NCBI GenBank assembly: GCA_963576475.1
Contig: OY754967.1
Location: 23,213,914 to 23,277,913, forward strand
Direction: 5' to 3'
Length of the DNA stretch: 64,000 nt
Source: Molanna angustata
Lineage: Eukaryota > Arthropoda > Insecta > Trichoptera > Molannidae
Shown here: piece after piece, positions 1 to 13,018 of the stretch
Layout of the letters: each line of letters starts with the position of its first letter
Position numbering within the stretch: the stretch's first letter is position 1
Notes under the pieces: model-generated
The model's database searches: none
Seen by the model: only the letters and a program-made list of their open reading frames with translations
What the model was told of the DNA's origin: nothing
Made by a program: the position numbers and the translations under genes

Positions 1-1394
1 AAGACGTAATGTATAATAGTATTTTGTAGAAAATATAAAGATATCACGCTTTATAGGTACTACGAGGCTTTAAACTCCATCACTCGATTTTCCAGAACAA
101 TAAGGCATTTTGAAAGTTGAAATAAAGGAGGTAAATGTTGTCAATGAAAAACTAATCAGCTATAATATATTGATTCACAAATGATATCAATGTGAAATCG
201 ATTAAAATTGAAATCAGTAACGTCTAGTCCCAGCTTTTCTTTTCTGCAATAATAGCGACTCTAATGAGCAAGTTGCTTTATAAATTAAATTTATATATTT
301 TGTTTTAATTCACAGATCATTTGACTAAATACTACGAGATCTCAACCAATCAGTGAGCCAACCGGAAACTTTGACTTACTAAACCGGAAACAGGTAAATG
401 TGTATTGTAGACGCTAGTATTAAAATCATAGGTTGGGCTGTGCAAAGTTAGTATGAAAAATTTCGTTTTTCACACAAAAAAAACATCACAAAACATGGAA
501 AAACACATAAACTCTGTAAAACACGATGCTCGTTGAAAAATCGTTGTGAAAAATAACGGTCGAAAATTGGGATATCGATATCATAACTTTTCACTATTTC
601 AAAGTATTGGTGAGTAAAAGATTAACACGAAAAATAATACATAGGGGACAAATCCTTGACGATTTAGACACGATATACAAAAAAAACAATTGTGGATAAT
701 GTAGGAAGAGCCTAATAATACCGATGACTTAGTAACAGAATATTACTTTGTTTTAATATGATATTTTATAATTTCCCTCGGTGAGATGTAAATTTAAAAC
801 TCTTTGTAATAAATACATGTAGATCCATACAACCATGGCCTCAATACAATACAATATACAGAGGCAATTTAGGAACATACCTGGGAACACTGTACCTACC
901 TATATTATATAGGTACTAACTGTGTAGTATAGGATATACATAGATTGATTCCCGCGAGAAAGGAAAAGGAAGGTTGTCCAATAAATTAAACAACCTGCCA
1001 AATTTTATCGACCGTGATATTTAATTTTACAATAATTGGATATCGCCCTGTCCGGGACTTTTTTTAACCCAAAATATGAGAAGCGTTGTTATAATATTAT
1101 TTGTTCTTTACTAGTGATCTTTTAGAGTCCAAAATTTGATCGTAATTCATGAATTTTTTCGAATAAATAAAATTTACTTTTCTTTAGCATGTTCTGTATT
1201 TAAATTAAAAACAACTACGTTTGACATTACATTTTAACCCTTCTATTGGCAGTAGAGAAAAACTTTTTTGCATGATAAATTTATGCGTTTAACTGCATAT
1301 ATTTTCATTTTTTTAATATCGTAAAACGCCGAAACATTCCAACTGATAATTTAATTTTCTATAAAAAGAACACATTTTAATAGTAGATACATCT
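1..1394. other. AT-rich stretch, nothing recognisable
   Basis: No exon-like segment, repeat array or transposon end was seen here on either strand. The sequence is AT-rich with scattered A and T runs. Confidence 0.6.
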
Positions 1395-1690
1395 CAAACT
1401 ATTTTGACAATTTTTGTAAATATTGAATTTAGTGACGGCATCATTTTATACTATTTGTATGGCAGTATACACTATACAATATCTACGAGGAATCTCAATA
1501 GTTTGATACTTAACCTCCATACATACATACATACTATCGAGCTGTTATATAAAATATTGAATAATTTGAATTTAAGGGTTCATAGTTTGGTATATACTTT
1601 CAATTATATATTTTCGACAGTTGGATCTCACGTGTTACATGCAACCAGTAATATTGAATGTAATGTATGTTGGAACACATATTCCACCTG
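1395..1690 (-). repeat. family X repeat (3' tail region), degenerate copy
   Basis: Reverse-complemented, this segment is collinear with 27835-28150. It shares a (TATG)n run, the block AAGTATCAAACTA, CATACAAAT, the GTCACTAAATTCAAT block and a CATGTGTTACATGCAAC-like block. The same blocks occur in each 1.18-kb unit at 59-63.7 kb. In two of the other copies the family carries the C-terminal end of a LINE reverse transcriptase; here that part is mostly missing. The open frame across it is incidental. Confidence 0.6.
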
Positions 1691-4415
1691 TCGATTTGTT
1701 CAAGAGAAAATATTTCTCTCAATAGATCGATCTTGAATTAAAAAAAATCACGGACACTGGTCGTTGTCCTAATAAATGACCTATGAACATACACATTCAG
1801 TAGACATGAGGTCGACAAGTTCTCTTGTATGACATTGAAGTCATTAAAGAGTGGATTATACATTCATCAAAGCTGATATATACATATATAAAAAGAAACC
1901 TTAATTATATGTCCAATGGAAACATAAAAAAAGTAATGGCCTGTGAAATGTGAAAATGAATAATGAAAGAGTTAAAGGGTGTGAAAAACTTTGCAGACGA
2001 CACGAGAGGCGAGTTAATACTTTCAAAAAATAACCATTCAGACTACTTTCACTGGATGTTTTTATATTCCATTTAAGTAAACTTATTTATTTAAGTTATA
2101 TCTTGTTGGGAGACATTGCTATTTGGCAATTAACTATCTCGCCATTTGTAGTGGGCGTAGGAAATATGATATATGTAACACTTACAATTACTTTTGACAA
2201 TAAATTGGTGGTCGTAGAGCACTTTACAAATACAGAATTTTATTAAAATGTACATTATCAAATGGGGTTTAAGTTACGACACCAATTTATAATACATTAT
2301 AAAACAAGAGAATCGAAATACCAGACACGAAATATAACTTTCAGATTTCTTATAAGAGGATTATGTAACTACTTAATTGTGACAAAACAGAAATTCTCAA
2401 TATTGAAAGTTCTTGAATTTATAAGGATTCTATGTATATCTAATGATGCATGTGGCTATGTTTAAAATAAATTCAAAATTATTTGAAAGGTTTGTGTAGT
2501 GCCTAACGATTGTTTGAAATTGAAAATACAATAATTGAATTTGAAGAAATACGAGAACGGCTCCATATTATTACAACAGCAAAAGTACAAACCGAATCGA
2601 TTTGAGCGACTCAATACTAACCATAAACTACTATACGAAATATGTCAAGGGCTTCGGTACACAAAATGAAGAATACAAATTTCACCGAGTGTATGCTCAA
2701 ATTGTTCAACTCTGGGTTTCCTTTGCAGAGTATACTTCAATTGATCCCTGAAAGAGCACTCAATTAATAAGTAAAATGTCGTCACCGAGTGTCTATAGAT
2801 CTATCCTAGAAATGTTAGATATTCCAGTGACAACGTACCAAGTGTTTTGATTAACTAAGATAATAGCTTGTATAGACAATGTAATTACAGTATTACTTAT
2901 TAAATTTCGTTAAATGCTTACTAAACGCGAAACTAGATACTCACGACTTAAATAGTTAAGATCTGTATTAAAAAATCTTACTTATAAACGTGTACTAAGA
3001 TGTGACTAACTAGTTCACCGAATTATTTATGAACACCCTCATACGTATATTTTTTTTCATTTGGCCGCATTGACTTCACAGGTGTCAAAAATAGAAAAAT
3101 GCATGTAATCTTTGGATAACTGACTTCGAAAAATGAAAACAAACACCGCGTTGTGCCGTTTTGATTCAATTTAAACACGATTGCGATAAAGAATAACAAG
3201 GAAAAACGTTATAAAGGTTAAATTTTTCTGTCCATCTCAAATATGCGTCGGATCATAGGTATGTGAAAGATCCGCCATTTTGAAATATTTGGTATGACGC
3301 GTTAGTCAAGCGTTAAACAACCTCTCGACCCGTCCTAACTCGACGTCTATGAAATAAAGGTGTGATAAAGATAGTCACGGTTTATAAGTAAACTTTTTCG
3401 TTAATCACGCTCTATTACCAGGTACTAGAGATAGTTTACGTTTATAAGACGATAAGTAAGACGGTTAGTGTTTTGATTAAATATACTGTAAATTTATCGC
3501 TCGAATCGTATATGGTGGCCGGATTTTGTTATTTTTATCCTTGTCTAAAGGACCATTTCACTGAAATCATCGTTGATACTTTTTTCAATTCACCCCAAAG
3601 AGGGCTCTGTGTCCCCTTAATACATAAATTGGAGAACATAGTGCATTTTTTTTTTCTAAAGTTAATACTAGAATGATGATGATAAAAAAATATTGAATGA
3701 TGAAATTATTGTTTAATTTCTTTATGACTTTCAAATGGAGAGTTGATTTAAATGAACTATTGAACCAAAACAAATGTATGAAATTGTAATTTATCAATTT
3801 ATTTTTATTAATGTCATACATCAACGAGTGAACAGAATATGACGGTAAAATACTGTTTATCTTCATTATAGTACAGAATGATACAGTAGGTCATGAGTTC
3901 TTCAACTTCTTTATATTTATATCAGTATGTATGTATAATAGAAAATAAAATAAATAAAATGTAATACTTGTATTCTACACAGTAAATATGACCTCAGTAT
4001 TTACAAGTTTGTCATTTAACTGAGGGAAACATTAGGAATAAGGTTGAATTGTGACGCCCTTATATGAAACTGACTAGTTGTTATTTCAGTTAGTGACAGT
4101 ACAAAGTCCGGATATGTTTTCATCTGCAATTGGAAATTGTTGATCATACCTATAACACTTGACCATCATTACCATTCCCGAAAAATATTTTTTTTAACGA
4201 TAGATATGATTATAAGGGAATGATTTATGCACCTTGCAATGGCAATCATTCTCCTTTCTTTCTTTAGATAGGTAGTTTTATTGAACTCTTCAAAACTGTA
4301 GATACTCGTCATAGTAGGTATTTTGAATAGACAGTTAGGTATTTGCGGTTTCTTGGAATAAGTACACGAACATGGGTTAAAGAAATGTTTAATGGTTCGA
4401 TAAAGCCTATGTAAT
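1691..4415. other. AT-rich stretch, nothing recognisable
   Basis: No convincing exon, splice-site pair or transposon terminus was found. The short open frames have a composition typical of AT-rich noncoding DNA and no recognisable domain. Confidence 0.55.
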
Positions 4416-4419
4416 TTGT

Positions 4420-4665
4420 AATTATGTATGGAACGAACACATCGGACACCCAGCAAAAGTCACGATGTCATGGATCGCGTTGCGAAACTAAAATTGTAAT
4501 GGACAGGGCATGTGGCGAGACGAAGCTTAGAGATGGACACCCAAAATCGTCAAATGGATATGAAAATAAGTGTCAGCAGATCACAAAAAAGATGGTAATT
4601 CCCAGTCGTGGAAAAAAATGAAACAGTTCTAAACCAAGCACTGAGGAGAAGTATGAAAATAAACA
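4420..4665 (+). pseudogene. LINE reverse transcriptase C-terminal remnant
   Basis: Conceptual translation across frameshifts gives pieces such as RNEHIGHPAKVTMSWIALR, GQGMWR and RWTPKIVKWI. These follow the usual pattern of the region after the RT domain of insect non-LTR elements (a 'kW.GHvaR...RW.p' block, then a 'GRP..RW' block). Several frameshifts and stops are present, so the copy is dead. The 5' part is absent. Confidence 0.55.
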
Positions 4666-5486
4666 GAATTGCTAAACATTTCTTATGAAATCATTTGTAA
4701 AACTAGCCCTAATCTACTATCACCCTTACATGGATGATTTAAGAGACTTTCAAAACCTATGCACTAGACAATAAATTTACATTGTTGGCTGCAAAACAAA
4801 TATGTCATACTGATGAATATGAGCAACCGGCGGTCGCCGCCGATATAATTGACACGAGCGCTCACGTTGCGATATGCATAATAACTCATTGTGTGGTTAG
4901 GTATGTGAATATACAATGTACATTTCATATACATTGTAGAATCTGATACAAAACTATTGTAAGTAGACAGCTACACAGTGAAAAAAGTGCCGCCTAATTG
5001 ACATCAATTGAACTGAAGCGTCAGTGGCCAATAATAATTAGTCCGGTCAATTAACTAAGTCCAAGGTGATTCAAGCTTGTTATTTTAGTAATTCATTATG
5101 ACCTACCGTTGGGTTTACAAAACTAAAAATATCCAGCAGCGTAAAAAGGTTCTAATTATATACGTTTTAAGTACGTACAAGAGTTTAATTTTAGTGTTAA
5201 GTCTGTCACACTTAATGTACCTTCGTAAATTATTATTAAAGCTACTACATACACGTAAATTATCATTAAGCAAAGGTAAATTTTAGTAGGTACCTCATAT
5301 GATGTTTGTATCATCTACTTCTTTCCAAATATGATCAAAATATGCCAAAATATGTTTACATGTCCAATCATATATCTAATTTTTTTCACTAGCCAAAGAT
5401 ACGTCAAATTTGAAAACATTCTTAGCCTTAATCGCCACAAAACCTAAAAAAACCTTTGTTTTCTAATCAAATAGTAGCAAAATTAT

Positions 5487-6938
5487 TAGTAGGTACATAA
5501 AGATATGGAATAAGTAGTGACAATGTCATGTCGTGTCGATCTACATATATAAATATTCAAATATTACAAATCTCGAGGACTCCGCCAACTATTCTTTCTA
5601 TAAGTATTAGTAGGTACATAAAGATATGGAATAAGTAGTGACAATGTCATGTCGTGTCGATCTACATATATAAATATTCAAATATTACAAATCTCGAGGA
5701 CTCCGCCAACTATTCTTTCTATAAGTATTAGTAGGTACATAAAGATATGGAATAAGTAGTGACAATGTCATGTCGTGTCGATCTACATATATAAATATTC
5801 AAATATTACAAATCTCGAGGACTCCGCCAACTATTCTTTCTATAAGTATTAGTAGGTACATAAAGATATGGAATAAGTAGTGACAATGTCATGTCGTGTC
5901 GATCTACATATATAAATATTCAAATATTACAAATCTCGAGGACTCCGCCAACTATTCTTTCTATAAGTATTAGTAGGTACATAAAGATATGGAATAAGTA
6001 GTGACAATGTCATGTCGTGTCGATCTACATATATAAATATTCAAATATTACAAATCTCGAGGACTCCGCCAACTATTCTTTCTATAAGTATTAGTAGGTA
6101 CATAAAGATATGGAATAAGTAGTGACAATGTCATGTCGTGTCGATCTACATATATAAATATTCAAATATTACAAATCTCGAGGACTCCGCCAACTATTCT
6201 TTCTATAAGTATTAGTAGGTACATAAAGATATGGAATAAGTAGTGACAATGTCATGTCGTGTCGATCTACATATATAAATATTCAAATATTACAAATCTC
6301 GAGGACTCCGCCAACTATTCTTTCTATAAGTATTAGTAGGTACATAAAGATATGGAATAAGTAGTGACAATGTCATGTCGTGTCGATCTATATATATAAA
6401 TATTCAAATATTACAAATCTCGAGGACTCCGCCAACTATTCTTTCTATAAGTATTAGTAGGTACATAAAGATATGGAATAAGTAGTGACAATGTCATGTC
6501 GTGTCGATCTACATATATAAATATTCAAATATTACAAATCTCGAGGACTCCGCCAACTATTCTTTCTATAAGTATTAGTAGGTACATAAAGATATGGAAT
6601 AAGTAGTGACAATGTCATGTCGTGTCGATCTACATATATAAATATTCAAATATTACAAATCTCGAGGACTCCGCCAACTATTCTTTCTATAAGTATTAGT
6701 AGGTACATAAAGATATGGAATAAGTAGTGACAATGTCATGTCGTGTCGATCTACATATATAAATATTCAAATATTACAAATCTCGAGGACTCCGCCAACT
6801 ATTCTTTCTATAAGTATTAGTAGGTACATAAAGATATGGAATAAGTAGTGACAATGTCATGTCGTGTCGATCTACATATATAAATATTCAAATATTACAA
6901 ATCTCGAGGACTCCGCCAACTATTCTTTCTATAAGTAA
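5487..6938 (+). repeat. 121-bp tandem repeat array, 12 copies
   Basis: A 121-bp unit containing AGGTACATAAAGATATGG, TGTCATGTCGTGTCGATC and CTCGAGGACTCCGCC is repeated head to tail. The word AGGTACAT starts at 5491 and recurs every 121 bp through 6822, giving twelve copies. The copies are almost identical; the one clear substitution (C to T before the TATATA run) is near 6390. Such uniformity suggests recent expansion or active homogenisation. There is no hallmark of a mobile element at the edges. A short open frame leaving the last unit is not a gene. Confidence 0.95.
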
Positions 6939-7782
6939 TCCTTTTTTTGTGTTTATAGTTCATACTAGCGTTTTTTTGTTTGGAGCATTTACTTGCCACT
7001 TGTACAAGGTACAAGGAAAGTATGCAAGTACAAATAAAATCCGTTATGATTTATTTAGCTCAACGTCTATGAAGATTGCCCCATGAAGTTAATTACCAAT
7101 GTGTGAGAAATTCGGATAAAAAAATAAGTAATTTAAGAACACAATTGAAAAGTCTGAAAGATCAAATGAAAAAATCGGTATATTTATAACACTGGAATTT
7201 TAAACGTGCAGAAAACTTTGAAAAGAGTGTCCTCATTTTTATTATTTACTTGTCTATAAATGAAAACGTCTTGTATTTTCATAATAAAGTAATATTTTCA
7301 AACATGTTATTCTCCTTCGAAGAACGACCTAATTTAGAAGTAAATCATATCACGGTAACACATCAAGGACTCGTTATATTTTCCTACTAAAGCTTTCATT
7401 GTACACAGAGGGATCTCACATTGATGTTGCTTGTTTAATAACAACTTGTATTACGCTTGTCATTAATAGCGGATAAAGGTACAAAATGTCAATACAGAAG
7501 CCTACGTATACAAAAGCGTATTTACCTTTGTTATGTTTATATTCACAACATATATATGTACACATTTCAGAGTAATAAACCTAGACAATACCATAGAGTT
7601 TCATAACAATACAAAACTATTACAATAAAGTAGAACATGTTTTTAAAAATATACCAATATGCGTCTTTCAAGTCCTTTTACTTCAAACTAGACAATATTT
7701 CTCGAATAGTACCAATATACTTCAATCGTTGAATTATTTATTAATCGATATTCCTCTGATATTCAAATAAGCGATAAGTTAC

Positions 7783-8340
7783 GGGCCGGTATTACAGTCG
7801 GCCCTCAACTCATTGAGTTTGTTAAACTCAAGATTAATGTTAAGGGGAGATTGAATCCATTTCCATATTACAGTGCAATATGACATGTCAGTTACTAAAT
7901 CTTCAATAATAGACATTTTTAATTTTTCTGTGGTTATTTTAAATAACCTCAAATAATACGAACTACAAAACGGGACGCTACGACTTGAAGTAGTATTGTT
8001 TTACTATCCAATATGGTAAATTTATTTTTTTTTTCACCAAAATAATGCTTTTAAATTCCCATGTTCGTTTTAATATGGCTGTCAGTTTGCTTTGTTGTGT
8101 GGCGCCACCGTCGATACAGCTAACGCCTCTAGTGATAGAACACTGAAACTACACTCGTTGCCTAGCAACGAGTCGAGAAATGACAGTTGACTCACCGTTA
8201 TGTACTTAATCCGCCAGAAACGTTGAGTTAAATATTTGTCGTTTTAGTGACGGAAGTTTAGGCCTAAACGGACACTGTTATACGCTATATTTTTGTAAAA
8301 CTTGAGTTTAGCTCTTAAACTGAGACTGTAATACCGGCCC
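7783..8340. mobile_element. non-autonomous TIR element (MITE), about 560 bp
   Basis: The ends are inverted repeats: GGGCCGGTATTACAGTC on the left and its near-exact reverse complement on the right. A second inverted block, TTAAACTCAAG, lies further in. The flanking octamers TAAGTTAC and ATAGTAAC match at five of eight positions, which would fit a decayed 8-bp duplication as made by hAT transposases, but this is weak. There is no transposase frame. The superfamily is uncertain. Confidence 0.7.
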
Positions 8341-10330
8341 ATAGTAACCAAAGAATGTCAATGGAAAACTCACCTTATTACGGTTATATTTCGATAAAAG
8401 TTTCAAATTGTACAAAATACGTTTTTTCTACGTGTTTAACATATACAAAGACTTATTTTACCAACAACGTATCGCACGATATAATTATGTAAATGTTTTA
8501 GACATGGAGATAAAACAAATATAGAAACGCATTTCATAAGTCTAGTGTAGAATTTTTCGTTTAATCTTTCGTGCAAAATACAATCAAATAAAAATAAACG
8601 TAAACCGAGTAAAAATTACGATGGAACTTTTAAGTGAAGCACTGATAACCCTATTTCATAGCGTAACTACTGTGCAATATCGAAATGAATTTGTATGGAG
8701 GGAATTGGAAAGCCTAAGTCCTCCCTACTGGTGTTTATTATGACCCATAGTGTATATTCCAAGAATATTGTTGATTGCTATAGAAAATCGTATTACACAG
8801 GTCTTGGGAATAAGCAACTTGTGTTAGTATTTACATACCATAACAATAGAGGAACGAATTAATATGGGCCATTACCTCGCGATACTGAGAGGGAGTAAAG
8901 TAGGGCCCCTCTGCTCCGAGGCACGTGTTTCGAAATTATTTCGTCATGATGGACATAAAAGTGGTCATTGGATTTATATGGACGCGAAAAGGCCGGGGGA
9001 TAATCCACGCGCCACGTCTACCCGGGATCGCTTTCTCAATTTCCTAATGGAATATATGTAGAAGGTACCGGGAGAACGACCACCTAATGACGTGATGTGC
9101 TATTAGAAGAGGGATGAAACGGGGTTACATACATGGCGTGCCCTTAAACATTGAATTTTCATATTGATTGTGGGAAGAAAGAAATGAGCCCTCCAATTAA
9201 CCGTACAGGCAATGCCACTTAACTCTAATGGGAATGGAATTAGTTTTACGAAATATGAGAGGGAATATTTTTTTAGCGATAAATGTGACATAATAATATA
9301 TTTTACGATATTAGGTACAGATAAAACATTGTGAGATAAGAATCGTTCGATAAAATCGGGTCACAAAGATGAAATATACATATTATGTATATACATACAG
9401 ATTATAAGGAATGGGATACTCTAAAAATTGGAAAAAAACCAAGTACCAACATATCATTTAAAGTTGGTACTAACACGCGTCAAATAGATTATAGCAAACT
9501 CTAAGATATTTGACATTAAATTTGAAGAAGTTGAAAAAACTTTAACGAAAATTCTGACTAGGTAGGTACTACACATTTGCGAGAATTTGGTTTTATTTTT
9601 TTGTTATTACTTTTTGTTGATCATATAAATTTTACCATTGCATACATAAGTAAAAATATGACTATAAAATATATATAATGAGATAAGATTTCAAGAACAA
9701 TTAGTTTTCTTATATTTGGATTATTTTTAAATTTACATTTGAATATACAATTTTAACACTAAACATTTTGTCAGCGCAAACTCTCTCGAACAATGCAATT
9801 AGTAAATCTATGTATAATCAAATTAGAAACTTATATAATGCTATAAAATAATAGAGTTGTAGCTAAATATGTTTAACTTTAAGCCGAGAAAAGGGGCGAT
9901 TTGCACGTAAACCAACGAAGCAAAAAGACACAAATTTGCGCTCTGCGCAACCGTTCAAGATGTTTGGCGAAAATTATACCTACCATTTTACAAAAAATAA
10001 AGTAGGTAAATCAAAAATAAAATAAAATAAAGCAATTCGAAATCAAAGCAAAGAAAATAAGGTAAATCAAAACAAAAAACAGCGAAAATAAACTAAATCA
10101 ACAATAATATAAAATATAGCAAAATAAAAAAGGAAAGAATAAATAAAGTAAATCAGAACAAAAACAATGAAGATAAACTAAGTCAAAAACAAAGCAAACT
10201 TACTGAAACTGGACATAATGGGCATTTATAAAGTAATGGAGAGTGTATGAAGAATCTATAGACCCAACCATATTGTTTTGAGCGGTTATGTCGTATAAAT
10301 CAGACTTTGAAGTTATATTTTTATATAAGT
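8341..10330. other. AT-rich stretch with an A-rich degenerate minisatellite
   Basis: Mostly featureless. At about 9985-10200 there is an A-rich tract of loosely repeated AAATAAAGTAAATCAAAAC-like words. A short GC-richer open segment at 8864-9061 has no recognisable domain and no convincing splice sites, so I do not call it a gene. Confidence 0.5.
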
Positions 10331-10555
10331 ATTTTATTTATTTTATTTTATGTAGCTTCTCGGGGCAACTAACAGGTGCTATGTCAAATATTTAACACGC
10401 ACCCAATAACAAGTTGCCACATTCTGGAGACGATATTTGTCGTCTCACAGATCCAGACTGAAAACACAATTAAAAACTGTGTCTCCACCGGGAATCTAAC
10501 CCGGGACCCTTGGTTCAGCAGTCAGATACCTAACCAACTGAGCCAAGAAGGCCGA
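10331..10555 (-). mobile_element. tRNA-derived SINE, family 2
   Basis: On the minus strand it begins with a tRNA-like head containing an A box (TGGCTCAGTTGGTTAG) and a B box (GGGTTAGATTCCCGG). A shared body follows (GACACAGTTTTTAATTGTG, then a conserved stretch through CAACTTGTTATTGGGTGCG), and the element ends in an A/T-rich AAAATAAAATAAAT tail. The same body occurs at 15173 and 54524. The anticodon arm is too degenerate to assign an isotype. Confidence 0.88.
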
Positions 10556-10630
10556 TTTTATTTTAGAATGCAGCTTATTTGAAATACTTAATACATAACA
10601 TGAATGAAAATAAATTCAAATGATGCTGAC

Positions 10631-10790
10631 CTTTTATTACGGCATCACCAACGAAGAGTTGTCCCGTTTGGTCCGCCGCTTGGTCCTTGTATATTCTGGA
10701 GATTAAGATTGGCAGTTTGTGCTCTGCGCCTCCCTTGATACTGAGACCCAAACCTCCAACCTTTTGGCGGGTGATCTGCACCATCCTCTC
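10631..10790 (-). CDS. Syn2: gamma-syntrophin-like gene, PDZ-domain exon
   Basis: This internal exon encodes most of a PDZ domain of the syntrophin type. Syntrophins are membrane-associated adaptors that bind dystrophin-family proteins, and their PDZ domain docks the C-termini of channels and kinases. The translation starts [20 protein letters not shown], with the GLGL carboxylate-binding loop followed by GGAEH, and ends FVGDAVIK. This matches the order and spacing of gamma-syntrophin PDZ domains. On the minus strand a pyrimidine-rich tract and AG precede position 10790, and a GT donor follows 10631. The frame continues without a shift from the exon at 13036-13170. The exon stops inside the PDZ domain, so the next exon must lie to the left; I did not find it in 1-10.6 kb. 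'Syn2' is the Drosophila name for the gamma-syntrophin-like gene. The family call is firm, the exact orthologue less so. Confidence 0.85.
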
Positions 10791-10954
10791 CTGACATATT
10801 ACAAAATATATTAGGTGAGTAAAACACGAAACACAGCATGCTGTTATGAAAAAAACAACAGCTTTGAACTAATGTTTATATAATTTGTGGCGTTTCGAAG
10901 GTGAAGGATACCTAGATATTTATTTAATACCAAATATTATACTCGTACTAACGT

Positions 10955-11722
10955 TTTCACTCAATAGAGAAGAAGTTGGAACATATTGTATTAAGGGGGG
11001 GGACTGCTGCCAACGTACCTATTTTTCAATTTGATATACCATCATAATTTCTTATCAAATCGTTTTGAAAAAAATAATTTGGATAGTTTAGGTATTACTA
11101 AAGAAAAAAATATCTTTACTTTTTGATAATGTTCTGTATAAATTCTTGTAGAAAAATAATGGCATACCCCGATTTTCAACGTTTATCTTATATTTTTAAA
11201 AAATATAAGGCGTAGTTCAACATATTTTTTTTTTAAATTAAAGAAGACAAAAATATCTATAAAAATATGATGTGACGTTGCATTAATGCTTCAGGTTTAG
11301 TAAATAAACCAAAAAAACATTTATTTTCATTAATGCAACGTTACATCGCATTTTTCCAGATATTTTGATTTTCTTTAATTTATAAAAAAAATATAATGCT
11401 CTATACCTTATAGTTTTTTAGAAATTTAAGATAAATGTCAAAAATCGGGGTATGCTTATTATTTTCCTACAAGAATATATACAGAACAATTAAAAGTTAA
11501 GGAATATTTTTCTTTATTAATATCCAAATTAGCTAGGTTATTTTTTTCAAAATGATTCGTTTTGTAGTAATTATGCAAATTCAAATTGAAAAAATAGGTA
11601 CGCTGGCAGCAGTCACCCTCTTAATTATGAATCTGAAAATCAGGTACCTATTGAGAGCGCGAAAGCCCTGTCATCGGTTAGTTTACGTGATCACTTTGCG
11701 CAACGTTCACCAATAAATAATT
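10955..11722. mobile_element. palindromic MITE (family M2), split by a TTAA foldback
   Basis: The flanks of the TTAA foldback (10955-10994 and 11621-11722) align with the element at 12770-13018. The left side has CAATAGAGAAGAAGTTGGAA against CAATAGAGACGAAGTTGGAA. The right side has CTGTCATCGGTTAGTTTACG and GCAACGTTCACCAAT, which match the other arm of that copy. Joining the flanks at the TTAA restores the alignment, so this is one element interrupted by another. Confidence 0.65.
10995..11620. mobile_element. 626-bp foldback MITE flanked by TTAA
   Basis: The two halves are long imperfect inverted repeats around a centre near 11305. The outer ends read GACTGCTGCCAACGTACC and, reverse-complemented on the right, GACTGCTGCCAGCGTACC; the arms stay alignable almost to the middle (GGCATACCCCGATTTT against its complement). 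It is bounded by TTAA at 10991-10994 and 11621-11624. A TTAA duplication is the signature of piggyBac-type transposases, but the first bases after TTAA (G-rich) are not the usual CCC, so only TTAA-targeting is supported. There is no coding capacity. Confidence 0.85.
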
Positions 11723-11744
11723 TTATTGTTTCCATTCTTCTTCA

Positions 11745-12350
11745 ACATTTATAGGTTCTACAACCCATATCTCCCCTTGGCCTCCTGCAACTTCCTCCTC
11801 CAACATCTCCTGTCATTTGCTGCGACCTTCCAGTTCGGCACACTCAGAAGCTGGGACGCGTCCCTAACAATATCGTCTTCCCATCGCAGCCTCGGTCTAC
11901 CGACCTTTCTTTTGCCACCTCGGTGGCCCTCTAAGGCTCATTTTGGTACCCGCGATGATGGCATTCTCTGAACATGCCTGGCCCATCTCAGCCTGTTTAG
12001 TCTTATATGTTCAGAAAGTTTGGGAGCTTTATAATATATGTGTTGTACAACTCATCGTTGAATCTAATCCTCTATGTTTGTCCATCATTCACGGGTTCCA
12101 GGATTTTACGCAGCACTCTTCTTTGAAAGATGTCCAGCATCTCAGCTGACTTTGCTGTCAATGTTTAAGCCTCGCACCCATATGATACAACAGTCCTAAT
12201 GACTGTTTTATGCAAGGACTGTCTTTCCGTGGACACTGGTAATAGAGAGAGGAGTGCTTTGTAACCTGTCGCTATTCGCCTTTTTCTTTTAATTTCTTTA
12301 TTGATAGTTGAACCCTGGTATGCTAATTCCTCTACAGTTTTAAAAGTGTA
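11745..12350 (-). pseudogene. LINE (RTE-like) reverse transcriptase C-terminal remnant
   Basis: The minus-strand translation, with frameshifts, gives KTVEELAYQGSTINKEIK, YKALLSLLPVSTERQSL, VIRTVVSYGCEA, MLDIFQRRVLRKILEPV, RIRFNDELY and a final RWRRKLQEAK-like block. This order is typical of the region after the RT catalytic core in RTE-type insect LINEs (the thumb, then the 'AW.R.vlR.i.gp' and 'r.ELY' motifs). In-frame stops and frameshifts show that it is dead. It lies antisense to nothing recognisable, within the syntrophin intron and on the same strand as that gene. Confidence 0.75.
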
Positions 12351-12769
12351 TTGAGTTTATTAATCCAAATTTGAAACTTGTAGGTACATAATATTGTGCG
12401 ATGTATTCATTACGTTTGAAAAAAAAAGTTAAAACACTATCGCCAACTTTTTCAAATACCACGATCCATAAAGCTAATATCTGACTCCTGCCAGGGACAA
12501 GAATCAAATGTTTGCATATAAAATATTCGATTTAAAACATTAGAATAAATGGTAATTAGTTAAGTGAAAAACTTCTGCGTTTTATAGATTCTGAGAGGTT
12601 CATCAAAAATCTCAATTTCAGAAAGATCCTTAACAAACCATTATTGAATATGACCTAAAATGCACGTGTGATGTGGTAAATGTTTGTTTCAATCAAATAT
12701 TTTTATGATTGCATAAATATACGCATACATTGGATTTTTATCCCTGCTAGGAGTCAATAATATATTTGA

Positions 12770-13018
12770 CAAATTAATATCTCAATAGAGACGAAGTTGG
12801 AATATTATAAGAGAACCGGGAAATCAAGGTACCAACAACAACATAGATTGGATTGAATTAGAGAAATCAATAAAGAGGCATAATTGGTGAACGTTGCACA
12901 AGCGCTTAAAGTGATAGCGTTAACTAGCCGATGACAGGTCATAACCTATGTAGGAGCCTTGATTCGCCAGTTCTCGTACAATATTTAAACTTTGCCTCTA
13001 TTGAGGTATTAATTTGCC
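12770..13018. mobile_element. palindromic MITE (family M2)
   Basis: The ends are inverted: AATTAATATCTCAATAGAG on the left and, reverse-complemented on the right, AATTAATACCTCAATAGAG. The arms continue with alignable GAGAACCGGGAAATCAAGG and GAGAACTGGCGAATCAAGG. The element ends 18 bp from the donor of the syntrophin exon at 13036. No target duplication is clear. Confidence 0.72.

Noticed and set aside
5487..6938. CRISPR-like array
   Set aside because: The period is uniform at 121 bp with no unique spacers, and the genome is eukaryotic; it is an ordinary tandem repeat.
8864..9061. 65-codon plus-strand frame
   Set aside because: Composition is somewhat coding-like, but no domain, no signal and no adjoining exon is visible.
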